This document shows, one piece after another, positions 16,040 through 23,909 of a stretch of DNA of 28,279 nt. The DNA is from a virus. Below the pieces are notes generated by a model. That model saw only the letters and a program-made list of their open reading frames with translations, was not told where the DNA came from and made no database searches. The stretch covers positions 1 through 28,279 of IMG/VR virus record IMGVR_UViG_3300047560_001497; one strand, given 5' to 3'. The position numbers and the translations under genes were made by a program. Positions within the stretch are counted from its first letter, which is position 1. The number at the start of each line of letters is the position of its first letter.

Positions 16040-17582
16040 TGTAGTATTCTTTACCGATACTCCTAGTACAGATTGGTTCAGCAGGGGATATGGGGCGTAT
16101 AGATTATCTAGTGAGATTCGCAAGCACGGGTATAGTGCGTTGACCGTAGATTTTACTTCTAGTCTAGACTTTGATACATTTAAAGAAATCATAGATAAAT
16201 CCGTAAATAAAGATACATTAATGGTTGGGTTTAGTGTAACTTGGTTTCCATATCGTCATAAAAAGATTAAAAACCCTAGATATGTTGTAGGCCCAAAGAG
16301 TCTAGGACTTGATTCTATGATAGACTTTCACCCCGAGCAGCATAGTTGGTATTATGATAGTTTAAGTTATAATTTCAGTCAGGGTGATATTAATCAATAT
16401 ATCGATTATATAAAACAAGTTAATAGTAAATGCAAAGTTGTTGTAGGCGGAGCCAAGTCTAACGAATATGTATTCGAACCTAAAATAGATAATGTGTTTA
16501 TTGGGTACAGCGAGAACATGATAATAGATTATTTAAACAGTATATCAAATCGTGGACAAAAGCGCATATTCAATAAGATAATCAATTATGATGTTAAAGG
16601 TCAATCGGGAGAGTTTGTATTCAACCAGTCTACAACTAACTATGTTGATACCGATTGTATTAGAAACAACGAGATATTAACCTTTGAGTTTAGCCGTGGG
16701 TGCATCTTTAATTGTGCATTCTGTTCATATCCACATAGAAATCAAGACACAAGAGAATATGTAAAATACAAAGAGGTTATATACAACGAGTTATTGGATA
16801 ACTATGAAAAATACGGTGCATACCGTTATGTTATCACTGACGATACATTTAATGATTATACAGAGAAATTAATATTAATAAATGAAGTAATACAAACATT
16901 ACCCTTTAAACCCGAATTCTGGGCCTATGTACGATTAGACTTAATAAGTAGACACCCTGAACAAGCACAATTACTAAAGGATATTGGGGTTAAAGAAGCG
17001 TATTACGGACTAGAAACTTGGAATGATAAAACCGCAAAAGATATTAAAAAAGGTGGCAGTCTTAAAAAGAAGATAGAGGGTATGCGTATAGCTAAAGAAT
17101 GCTGGGGTGATGATGTATTCATTGTATCTAGTATTATTATAGGGTTGCCCAATGACACAGTTGAATCCGTGAACAATAGTGTAGAATGGTATATCAACGA
17201 AGGACACAAATATATTGATTTGTTTGCTTATATAAGTTTAACATTGTATCACCCAGACGAAACATGGGATTATAAGTTTCATAGTGATATAGAAGATGAT
17301 TTAGAAAAGTATAGATATACTTTCAAAGACCCTGAGAATGAACCGTTTGAATGGAATAGAAATGATGACGGAGACATAACGTCTAAAACTCAAGCAGATA
17401 ATTTAATGATTGAGTGTAATAAACGTGTACACAGTTATTGGGGCGTATCTAAATGGGAGTGGAAGAAAGTATTTGATTATGACACAGAACGTTCCAAGAA
17501 GTCCAGTACCGATTTATACTATACCCACGTTAAAGAGTATTATTGGCCTATGTTATTAAAGAAGTTGTCAGCTACTGTTTGA
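16029..17582 (+). CDS. B12-type radical SAM protein, degenerate cobalamin domain (architecture D)
   Basis: The first 180 residues have the flow of a cobalamin-binding Rossmann domain: GAYRLSSEIRKHGY, LMVGFSVTW, CKVVVGGAKS and FIGYSENMIIDYL. The lower axial histidine motif DxHxxG is not seen, so cobalamin may be bound without it or not at all. The radical SAM core follows: EFSRGCIFNCAFC (C225, C229, C232), ITDDTFND and YGLETWN. Related enzymes methylate unactivated carbons or do ring contractions and thioether chemistry. The gene at 19419-20987 is a paralogue of similar length (517 against 522). It overlaps the upstream radical SAM gene by 11 bases and converges on the SGNH gene with a 43-base overlap. 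Confidence 0.84.
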   Translation: MTYDVVFFTDTPSTDWFSRGYGAYRLSSEIRKHGYSALTVDFTSSLDFDTFKEIIDKSVNKDTLMVGFSVTWFPYRHKKIKNPRYVVGPKSLGLDSMIDFHPEQHSWYYDSLSYNFSQGDINQYIDYIKQVNSKCKVVVGGAKSNEYVFEPKIDNVFIGYSENMIIDYLNSISNRGQKRIFNKIINYDVKGQSGEFVFNQSTTNYVDTDCIRNNEILTFEFSRGCIFNCAFCSYPHRNQDTREYVKYKEVIYNELLDNYEKYGAYRYVITDDTFNDYTEKLILINEVIQTLPFKPEFWAYVRLDLISRHPEQAQLLKDIGVKEAYYGLETWNDKTAKDIKKGGSLKKKIEGMRIAKECWGDDVFIVSSIIIGLPNDTVESVNNSVEWYINEGHKYIDLFAYISLTLYHPDETWDYKFHSDIEDDLEKYRYTFKDPENEPFEWNRNDDGDITSKTQADNLMIECNKRVHSYWGVSKWEWKKVFDYDTERSKKSSTDLYYTHVKEYYWPMLLKKLSATV

Positions 17583-18244
17583 TGACTGATAATACCCGGG
17601 TGTTGGTTATCTCTACCCCTATCTAGATAATCAACCCAATCTATATGGACACATTTAATATCTAGCATATTACTAACCATATGTTTATAGATATACACAG
17701 AATGCTCTAAACTGTCCGTCATAACTATATTTTTATAGTTATCAACAATCTGTTTATCTATGGGTAGTTCTTTTAACAAAGCCCAGGATCCTAAGGGTAT
17801 TATTGTATCAGTATTTCTAAATGTACGTGTAGTTTCAGGCCATTGAATTACTATCATTTTAGGCTTTTTATAGTATTTGAGCCACAATGACAGATTATAC
17901 ACTAGCATGTCGGGGCCGCTAGCTTCTATTGCTAAATTATAGTATTGTTGGTTTAGACGTTTAGATATCAGATAAGGGTACGTCTTTTCAAGTTCTACCC
18001 CAGAACCCACAGTTATGCTACAGCCCGTAAATAATATATAATCGTCTGGTAACTGTTCAACTTCTATAGAACGGTGACCCAAACTGTTTCTATTGTATGT
18101 GACATTATGGGTACGATAATACCAATCATCAGGCTGTGATTGTAATAATCGTTGATAGTTGTCATATGTATCCGTGCCGTATATACTAAACTCTGATACA
18201 CCTAAGCTATTACCAATGATGCCGTTATTTAAGTATTTTAGCAT
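17540..18244 (-). CDS. SGNH/GDSL hydrolase-like protein with N-terminal extension
   Basis: FTGCSITVGSG (S76) is the nucleophile block and DNQHPG (D212, H215) the Asp-His block near the C-terminus. VIQWPETTR lies where the 8790-9599 protein has IAWPPLYR, and the 50 residues before the core match it too (R....Y..N..G.R..E). I chose ATG 18244, giving 234 residues; the frame stays open upstream to 18355, but that would cross the divergent gene start. It forms a one-gene unit whose 3' end overlaps the B12-type radical SAM gene by 43 bases, the longest convergent overlap here. Confidence 0.72.
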   Translation of the reverse strand: MLKYLNNGIIGNSLGVSEFSIYGTDTYDNYQRLLQSQPDDWYYRTHNVTYNRNSLGHRSIEVEQLPDDYILFTGCSITVGSGVELEKTYPYLISKRLNQQYYNLAIEASGPDMLVYNLSLWLKYYKKPKMIVIQWPETTRTFRNTDTIIPLGSWALLKELPIDKQIVDNYKNIVMTDSLEHSVYIYKHMVSNMLDIKCVHIDWVDYLDRGRDNQHPGIISHQTVADNFFNNIGQ

Positions 18245-18272
18245 GGGTTTGGCTGATAAATATTTATTTAAT
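18245..18272. promoter_or_regulatory. Palindromic bidirectional late-promoter-like site between 18244(-) and 18273(+)
   Basis: The 12-base perfect palindrome ATAAATATTTAT (18256-18267) holds GATAAATA on + (18255-18262) and AATAAATA on - (18268-18261), each seven of eight to TATAAATA. With T4 geometry the leaders would be about 5 bases on + and 11 on -. The two promoters share the same bases, so they should compete or fire alternately. Confidence 0.58.
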
Positions 18273-19430
18273 ATGCAGCCAGTAATATTCAAAATAAACC
18301 AATTTAATTCTGTAGAGTTTGTCAACACTATTAAAGGAACACTAATTGGTCCCACAGTTTCATTATGCCATCAATGTCATATGCATATTCCTGCGTATAC
18401 ATATCACAAAGACAATCAATTATGGATGGCCAAGCATTGCAGAGTTCATGGAACCAGTCATCATATACTAGAAGAAGATTATGACTTCTATCATAGATTA
18501 GAATATAAAAAAGAGTTATTTACTTTCACCCGTAATAATATGATGACTGAGGTTACTGACCGTTGCAACGCAGATTGTCCACATTGTTACCATGTCCCTG
18601 ATTCTACTATCCCGGACACCCCCATTGAAACGATTGTTAACCGTATTAAGAGTCACGGTAAACCCGATGTTAATTTATTATTAGCTGGGGCCGAACCTGC
18701 ATTAAGACAAGACTTTCCTGAATTAATTAGTGAATTAATGTATCAATTCCCTAATTGTCAATTATCTACACTAACAAATGGTATACGTTTTAGTTCACGT
18801 GAATTTGTTAGAAAGAGTTTAGACGCTGGATTATTGGGTATATTAATAGGACTCAACCATCCTAGTTATCTTAACAACCCAGTAATCCGTCAAAAGCAAT
18901 TAGATAGTATTAGAACAATATATGAAGAAGGTGGTAACATATATTATATAGGCTACACTATGGCTAGCTTATCAGAATTACACGACATATTAACTGAAAT
19001 CATAGCACATGACGATTGGACTCCTAAGCATTTTAGAATACGTTATGGAAGTGATATAGGACGATATCCCGATCAACCTAGAATGTTTGTCAGTACAATA
19101 TATAAGCACATTAAAGAGTGGTGCAATAACAATGGCGTACACTTTGAAGATATGGAGGGGGATAATAATCTATATCACACAATGGTAAAGATTAATGACA
19201 AACCTATACGTGTTATTCAATGGTGTGATGAGACTGATATTAATATGGAAGAACTTAGAACAGGCCCATATTGTGACTTTGTACCCGACGGGTTAACTAA
19301 CTTTTTACATCAGATTATACGTAGAGATGTGTGGAAGAATCAACATATAACATTACCCGACAGTCCTCCCAATCGTTATTTAATGGGAAGTGACACTATG
19401 TACAATGAATTAGATTTATTAAACCTCTAA
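18273..19430 (+). CDS. Radical SAM protein with N-terminal zinc-knuckle, tetraether synthase/COG1964-like (architecture E)
   Basis: The N-terminus has CHQCHMHIPAY (C32, C35), then MAKHCRVHG (C56, H59) and a D...Y phrase, the CxxCxxxIPA...KxCxxHG layout of the family that includes archaeal tetraether lipid synthase. The core follows with CNADCPHC (C98, C102, C105), LAGAEPALR in place of GGEP, and TLTNGIRF. There is a further cysteine pair late (WCDETD, PYCDF). Tetraether synthase joins lipid tails by sp3 carbon-carbon coupling; whether this smaller protein (385 residues) acts on lipids is unknown. ATG 18273 is chosen because it follows the promoter palindrome; the frame is open to 18159. It is a one-gene unit, convergent by 12 bases with another radical SAM gene. 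Confidence 0.82.
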   Translation: MQPVIFKINQFNSVEFVNTIKGTLIGPTVSLCHQCHMHIPAYTYHKDNQLWMAKHCRVHGTSHHILEEDYDFYHRLEYKKELFTFTRNNMMTEVTDRCNADCPHCYHVPDSTIPDTPIETIVNRIKSHGKPDVNLLLAGAEPALRQDFPELISELMYQFPNCQLSTLTNGIRFSSREFVRKSLDAGLLGILIGLNHPSYLNNPVIRQKQLDSIRTIYEEGGNIYYIGYTMASLSELHDILTEIIAHDDWTPKHFRIRYGSDIGRYPDQPRMFVSTIYKHIKEWCNNNGVHFEDMEGDNNLYHTMVKINDKPIRVIQWCDETDINMEELRTGPYCDFVPDGLTNFLHQIIRRDVWKNQHITLPDSPPNRYLMGSDTMYNELDLLNL

Positions 19431-20987
19431 GTCCCAGGGGTTTTCGTTACCATAAGTACCATTAAACTTACCAAAGTCTTTGATAACTTCTAGATTTTCT
19501 ACGGGTACATTTAACTTCTTAGCTTTATACTTTTGTAGTTTGTCAAAGAAACTAACATCTACACCCAATTTAAATGCTTCATTCTGTTTAAGATTGAATA
19601 TATCGTTTATATCAGTTATCCCTACTCCCGGGGCCCAATGCAATAGAAAATTATGAAGGCCGGGCTTTTTAATGTCAGGGTCATTATAGTAATCACTAGC
19701 CCATTTTCTAGCCCAATCTAAGTCCATATGTTCATTCTCCCAATTCATGTTTTTCATTGAGTGCATGACCATGACCCATTCGTTGTCTACTTTTTCTAAC
19801 TGACTTACTTTGTTTTTATATCCCCATTTTTCCCAGTCACGGCTTAATTTACTAGACTTATCATAATATTCATCTACAGGTATTTCTAATGGTGTCCAAT
19901 CAACTGATTCTTCAGCCCAATTATTAATAATCCATTGTTTTGAATCTTCCATAGACTGTTTAGTTTCATATGGTAAACCAACAATCATAGCAATTAATCC
20001 TCGATATAGTTTTCTATCGTGCGATTTAAAATAATCTTTAATCTTTAATAATCCGTCTTTCAGCTTATCGGGATGCATGCCTTTACCAATAGTTTTAGCT
20101 GTCTTATGATTGAACGATTCGACCCCATAAAAGTGACCAGCTAAACCTAATCTAATCATAGGGTCCCAATCTTGCTCTCTAGCAACCATTAAGTCTGCTC
20201 TTAGAAAGCCCGACATTGTTGGTCTAAAGGGTAACTTGTCGTTGGCGTCTGCGAATTTTATTATCTTGTCAGTTCTATCGTTAAATGTCTCATCACTTAC
20301 ATAGTAATTTGTAATACCAAATCTGTCGTAAGCATCACGTAATTGTTCTACATAATCATCACTATCACGGGTATAATCACCCTTTACACCCAATACAGGG
20401 AAGTTACAATATAAGCATTCAAACATGCAACCGCGACTGAATTCAACTGTTAACCATTCAGAAGGGTCTAGATAATCTCTATTCTCATATCTAATCATTA
20501 ATGATTTCATAGGGAAGCTAGGATAAAAGTCATTAGCGTTAACAACTTTCTTTCCACGTGCTAGATATCCAGGATCTAATTTAATTCCTGAACCCGGGGT
20601 GTTTCCTGTTAAACTAGCAACAATTGCTAGTAACGCATTCTCTCCGAACCCATATACAAAATAGTCACATGATTTGCTTTCAATTCTAGGCTTACCCATC
20701 ATCCCTAATATAATTTTTACATGTGGATATTCTTGTTTAACCCAGGCTGCAAATTCTTCTAAGTTCTTATCCCAATAACAAAAGAAGCAACTAAATCCTA
20801 GAAATACTGTATCTTTGGATATTCTTTCTTTGGCGTATTCACGCAGTTCATTCTGAGTCCAGAATGGGGCCCATTCACAGACTTCACTGTCCCAACCTTG
20901 TTCCCTCAATAACGTTGCTATTCTATAAGAACCACCGGGCCTAGAATGCCATTGGGTATGGCAATTAAAAATTAAACTATGATGCAT
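19419..20987 (-). CDS. B12-type radical SAM protein, degenerate cobalamin domain (architecture D)
   Basis: The N-terminal 130 residues resemble a cobalamin Rossmann domain (GGSYRIATLLREQGW, VFLGFSCFFCYW, IILGMMGKP, YGFGENAL), again without DxHxxG. The core has VEFSRGCMFECLYC (C187, C191, C194), VSDETFNDRTDKI and FYGVESFNHKTAKTIGKG. The pair SDETFNDRT / TDDTFNDYT and the GVES / GLET phrases link it to 16029-17582. The C-terminal 120 residues are rich in tryptophan and charged residues and hold no obvious cluster motif. It forms a one-gene unit with the strongest late-promoter octamer on its strand just upstream. Confidence 0.84.
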   Translation of the reverse strand: MHHSLIFNCHTQWHSRPGGSYRIATLLREQGWDSEVCEWAPFWTQNELREYAKERISKDTVFLGFSCFFCYWDKNLEEFAAWVKQEYPHVKIILGMMGKPRIESKSCDYFVYGFGENALLAIVASLTGNTPGSGIKLDPGYLARGKKVVNANDFYPSFPMKSLMIRYENRDYLDPSEWLTVEFSRGCMFECLYCNFPVLGVKGDYTRDSDDYVEQLRDAYDRFGITNYYVSDETFNDRTDKIIKFADANDKLPFRPTMSGFLRADLMVAREQDWDPMIRLGLAGHFYGVESFNHKTAKTIGKGMHPDKLKDGLLKIKDYFKSHDRKLYRGLIAMIVGLPYETKQSMEDSKQWIINNWAEESVDWTPLEIPVDEYYDKSSKLSRDWEKWGYKNKVSQLEKVDNEWVMVMHSMKNMNWENEHMDLDWARKWASDYYNDPDIKKPGLHNFLLHWAPGVGITDINDIFNLKQNEAFKLGVDVSFFDKLQKYKAKKLNVPVENLEVIKDFGKFNGTYGNENPWDLEV

Positions 20988-21034
20988 AATAAATATCTAG
21001 ATATTTATAGAATAAACTACTCAATACAACATTT
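20988..21034. promoter_or_regulatory. 20-base palindrome with divergent late-promoter octamers, 20987(-) and 21035(+)
   Basis: ATAAATATCTAGATATTTAT (20989-21008) is a perfect 20-base palindrome. On - it supplies a perfect TATAAATA (21009-21002), predicting a 9-base leader for the gene at 20987. On + it supplies AATAAATA (20988-20995), predicting a leader of about 34 bases for the gene at 21035. The remaining bases to 21034 hold nothing else I can name. Confidence 0.65.
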
Positions 21035-21595
21035 ATGAACCACGTAATAGAACTCGATACCAATATACTTATTGAAAGTACTAAAAGACTTTGGGCTAAG
21101 TTTATAGATACTGAGTTTGAATACCTGAAGGGTGCTGCAATAATTGACCATATTACACACGAAGGTGATGAGTTGATTGAGATACATAAACAAGTGCCGT
21201 GGGTCACTGGTAAGATAGGATTCATTGCTTTAGAACCCGGTGGCACATGCTGGATACACAAAGACAGACACGACGGATCTTACTATCAACGCTCATTGAA
21301 TATAATACTAGAAAGCGACGGGGATAATCATACCACACGATATTATGATTATCTTCCGGGTAACTGGGATGAGAGTAAAAATCTATATGACGGTCCACTA
21401 AGTGATATCAAATTAAAGTTTGAATTTACCCTTAAAAAGCCTACTGTATTCTTTAATCAAGACTTCCATGATGTATATAATTATGGAACTAAGCGTAGAG
21501 TTACGGCATTATGGTTAATTGATCCTAAAATTACAGATCAGGATATATTTGATTGGTGTACAGAAAACAATATACCACATAGAGTATTATTATGA
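21035..21595 (+). CDS. 2-oxoglutarate/Fe(II) oxygenase-like protein
   Basis: CWIHKDRHDG (H75, D77) and FFNQDFHDVYNYG (H145) give the iron triad, and KRRVTALWLI (R154 or R155) the co-substrate arginine. The strand RSLNIILESDGDN after the HxD is typical of cupin-fold hydroxylases. At 186 residues it is a single domain. It is the first of three tandem oxygenase-like genes joined by overlaps of four and eight bases; the three differ enough in sequence that they look like different subfamilies rather than a recent triplication. Confidence 0.7.
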   Translation: MNHVIELDTNILIESTKRLWAKFIDTEFEYLKGAAIIDHITHEGDELIEIHKQVPWVTGKIGFIALEPGGTCWIHKDRHDGSYYQRSLNIILESDGDNHTTRYYDYLPGNWDESKNLYDGPLSDIKLKFEFTLKKPTVFFNQDFHDVYNYGTKRRVTALWLIDPKITDQDIFDWCTENNIPHRVLL

Positions 21596-22161
21596 AATAC
21601 ACTGATTATCAGTATTATCATTTGATTCCCGAAGTATTACGTATAGCACAAACAGAATTAAATGAATATCTATTAACACATGAACCCACAGAGTTTGCAG
21701 ACCTGACATGGTTTGAACAACAATATGGACATGAGTTACTAGAACGTGAGGATATGAAACGTTGGTATGCTGTACCTAATCTTAGAGCGGGAACTACAAC
21801 TATATGGTCTGATAAGTTGCCTAAATTAACTGATATTGCAAAGACATTGCCCGGGATAGTTAATTTCAGTTTAAATGCGATTAGTCCTCATGGCCGTGTA
21901 CCCACGCATTCAGACTATACATATGATATGCGTAAGGACTTGAGTGGTGTAGACAGAGTTTATGTGATATTATTAGCTGTAGATATACCCGGAAAGAATA
22001 TAGAAGAATGTGGGTTTCATATTGGGGATGAACAACTATATTTACAGACTAACGACATTATAGCGTTTGACGGTATTAACCCGCATGGGGGCTGGAATAA
22101 CACAGACAAATGGCGCTATACAATTAATATGGATTTAAAAGCGGAATATTGGAATGTTTAA
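21592..22161 (+). CDS. Aspartyl/asparaginyl beta-hydroxylase-like oxygenase
   Basis: The signature is the clearest of the oxygenase set: VPTHSDY (H106, D108), a GFHIGDEQLYLQTNDIIAFD strand pair, then NPHGGWN (H165) and KWRYTINMDL (R175). This is the aspartyl/asparaginyl beta-hydroxylase layout, where the domain hydroxylates a side chain using O2 and 2-oxoglutarate; many bacterial and phage members act on other substrates. The first 90 residues hold a tryptophan-bearing helical lead-in of unknown role. ATG 21592 overlaps the stop before it by four bases, and its own stop overlaps the next gene by eight. Confidence 0.78.
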   Translation: MKYTDYQYYHLIPEVLRIAQTELNEYLLTHEPTEFADLTWFEQQYGHELLEREDMKRWYAVPNLRAGTTTIWSDKLPKLTDIAKTLPGIVNFSLNAISPHGRVPTHSDYTYDMRKDLSGVDRVYVILLAVDIPGKNIEECGFHIGDEQLYLQTNDIIAFDGINPHGGWNNTDKWRYTINMDLKAEYWNV

Positions 22162-22753
22162 GTATATAGATAAACCACAAATACCTGACTATATTGTAGA
22201 TATAATAAGAGAACAATATAAAGACCATACTGATACCAAAACATTAAGTGATTTTGATAAGATGAAAATCAATGATAGTATACAGAATGAAATCGACAAA
22301 GCGTATGGGGAGAGTAGTGAAGGTTTGGGCATGCCATTTGAATACAGTAACACATACGAAGGTTTAGCGTCATTTACTATGATTAAAGCAGATGACCGTA
22401 TAACTCAGTGGGTTAGAGATAATGTTACAGATGAACTAAATGGGGTGCATGTTCAGATTATAGACGGGAAGTATGTGTTCCCACATATAGATATGCTACG
22501 CAATAGAGCGTGGAATTATACGATTGACACCGGGGACGCAAATACTTGTTTCTATGACGTAAGGCCCGAATATAGTCATTTGAAATTAAGCCCTAGAACT
22601 TATGTACCCTATGATAGGGTAATCGAAACTCATAGATATAAGATTGAAAATCATCGTTGGCATGAGTTAGCTGTCGATAAAATCCATAGTGTAGAAGATA
22701 TTAAAGACGTTAGATTAGCGTTATCTATTAGCTTTGTTGATTCAACTCAGTAA
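22154..22753 (+). CDS. HxD...H oxygenase-like protein, family shared with 27834-28279
   Basis: VFPHIDM (H111, D113), KIHSVED (H178) and VRLALSISF (R187) make an iron and 2-oxoglutarate pattern. The protein aligns by eye with the one at 27834-28279: PHID, an N-Y/F strand, YD[VI], PYD, a late H.W, then IHSV and RL.L.I. The first 90 residues are unrecognised. It ends the three-oxygenase + unit, and its last 26 bases overlap the end of the convergent aminotransferase gene. The substrate is unknown. Confidence 0.62.
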   Translation: MFKYIDKPQIPDYIVDIIREQYKDHTDTKTLSDFDKMKINDSIQNEIDKAYGESSEGLGMPFEYSNTYEGLASFTMIKADDRITQWVRDNVTDELNGVHVQIIDGKYVFPHIDMLRNRAWNYTIDTGDANTCFYDVRPEYSHLKLSPRTYVPYDRVIETHRYKIENHRWHELAVDKIHSVEDIKDVRLALSISFVDSTQ

Positions 22754-23909
22754 GACATTTAGTTACCTTAGTGATTAAATCACTAAAATACTGGTCGTTA
22801 GCATTTAATGGTAGCATAATTAATATACCATTCTTATAGTTATTCCATACTCCTATATGCAACCCATGCTTATAGAATAATTGTTCTTTCTCCCATAAAT
22901 CATTTATGGGCTTGTTTAATAGTATGTTATAGCATACCCCAAAATGTCTGTACCCTGTGATTAATTGTTGACTATATAATTGATTACATACGTTATTCAT
23001 TTTATCAATAATAACCGTATAATTATCAAATATCTTTTCACGTTCTAGTATATCAAAGTATTCTAATGCGCTGATAATACCACTCATAGGAAAGCTATAT
23101 GCAAACCCATGTAATAATACTTTAGGGCGCACAATATCTGCTACCTTTTGATTGAATAATGTAGCACTTAGTGGAAAATATCCCCCAGTAATTCCTTTCC
23201 CTATACAGAATATATCGGGTTTAATAGGTAGTACTTGCCATCCAAAATGTGTACCTGTCTTTCCGTTACAGAATGCAATATCGTCTATAATCAATAACGC
23301 GCCTGTTTCGTCACAACGCTTTCTTAATTCATTATAGAATCTTCCGGGTAATAGTTCGATACCGTTCTGCCAACTGCATGTTTCAATGATTACGGCTAGT
23401 GTGTCGTTGTCTATCTTATCTAACTCAGTATAGGATATAGTGACACAATCACTATGTTTACCAAACGTGTCAGTCAGATATGTGCTACCGCTTACACTAG
23501 CACTCATATATGTAGAACCGTGGTAACTATTTTCAAACCCTATAATCTTGTTTCTATTAGAATATAGTTTGGCTATCTTTATCGCACCCTCAATACTGTC
23601 ACTACCACTCATACTGAATATACTATGATACCCATTACTTACTTCATATAGTTTTTCACTTAGTAAATCAACATAACGATTGGATGTAGCAAAATCGCTT
23701 TGACAAAATGGATTTTGCTTTAGTTTCTCACATACACTATCAATAATATCAGTACGTCTAAACCCTAGTGGGAAGCACCCTGAACTACCCAATCCCAAGT
23801 CTAGTATATTAGTGTACCCATCCATAAAGCCGTAATCTGTTACGATTGTGCTTGTTTTAATATTAGGTGCAGGATTGTTTCTACTAAATGGGAATAAATG
23901 CTTATTCAT
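22728..23909 (-). CDS. Class III PLP-dependent aminotransferase
   Basis: The fold-type I markers are clear: SGSDSIEGAIKIAK (101-114) binds the cofactor phosphate, FENSYHGST (125-133) stacks on the ring, IIDDIAFCNGKTG (D209 or D210) holds the pyridine nitrogen, and CIGKGITGGYFPLSA carries the Schiff-base lysine K238. The K-G-x-x-G-G-x-x-P-L phrase is that of class III (omega or BioA-like) aminotransferases. At 393 residues it is slightly short for the class. ATG 23909 gives an eight-base overlap with the radical SAM gene; an ATG at 23960 would lie deep inside it. It would move an amino group onto an aldehyde or ketone of an unknown intermediate. It is last in the - unit kinase-like, radical SAM, aminotransferase. 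Confidence 0.88.
   Translation of the reverse strand: MNKHLFPFSRNNPAPNIKTSTIVTDYGFMDGYTNILDLGLGSSGCFPLGFRRTDIIDSVCEKLKQNPFCQSDFATSNRYVDLLSEKLYEVSNGYHSIFSMSGSDSIEGAIKIAKLYSNRNKIIGFENSYHGSTYMSASVSGSTYLTDTFGKHSDCVTISYTELDKIDNDTLAVIIETCSWQNGIELLPGRFYNELRKRCDETGALLIIDDIAFCNGKTGTHFGWQVLPIKPDIFCIGKGITGGYFPLSATLFNQKVADIVRPKVLLHGFAYSFPMSGIISALEYFDILEREKIFDNYTVIIDKMNNVCNQLYSQQLITGYRHFGVCYNILLNKPINDLWEKEQLFYKHGLHIGVWNNYKNGILIMLPLNANDQYFSDLITKVTKCLTELNQQS
22768..22786. repeat. Inverted repeat with 9-base arms inside the 3' end of the aminotransferase gene
   Basis: TTAGTGATT and AATCACTAA flank a single A. It lies 15 bases beyond the stop of the + oxygenase unit and within the last codons of the - gene. 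There is no T-run on either side, so it does not look like a standard intrinsic terminator. It may be a protein site, a weak transcript end, or chance. Confidence 0.35.
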
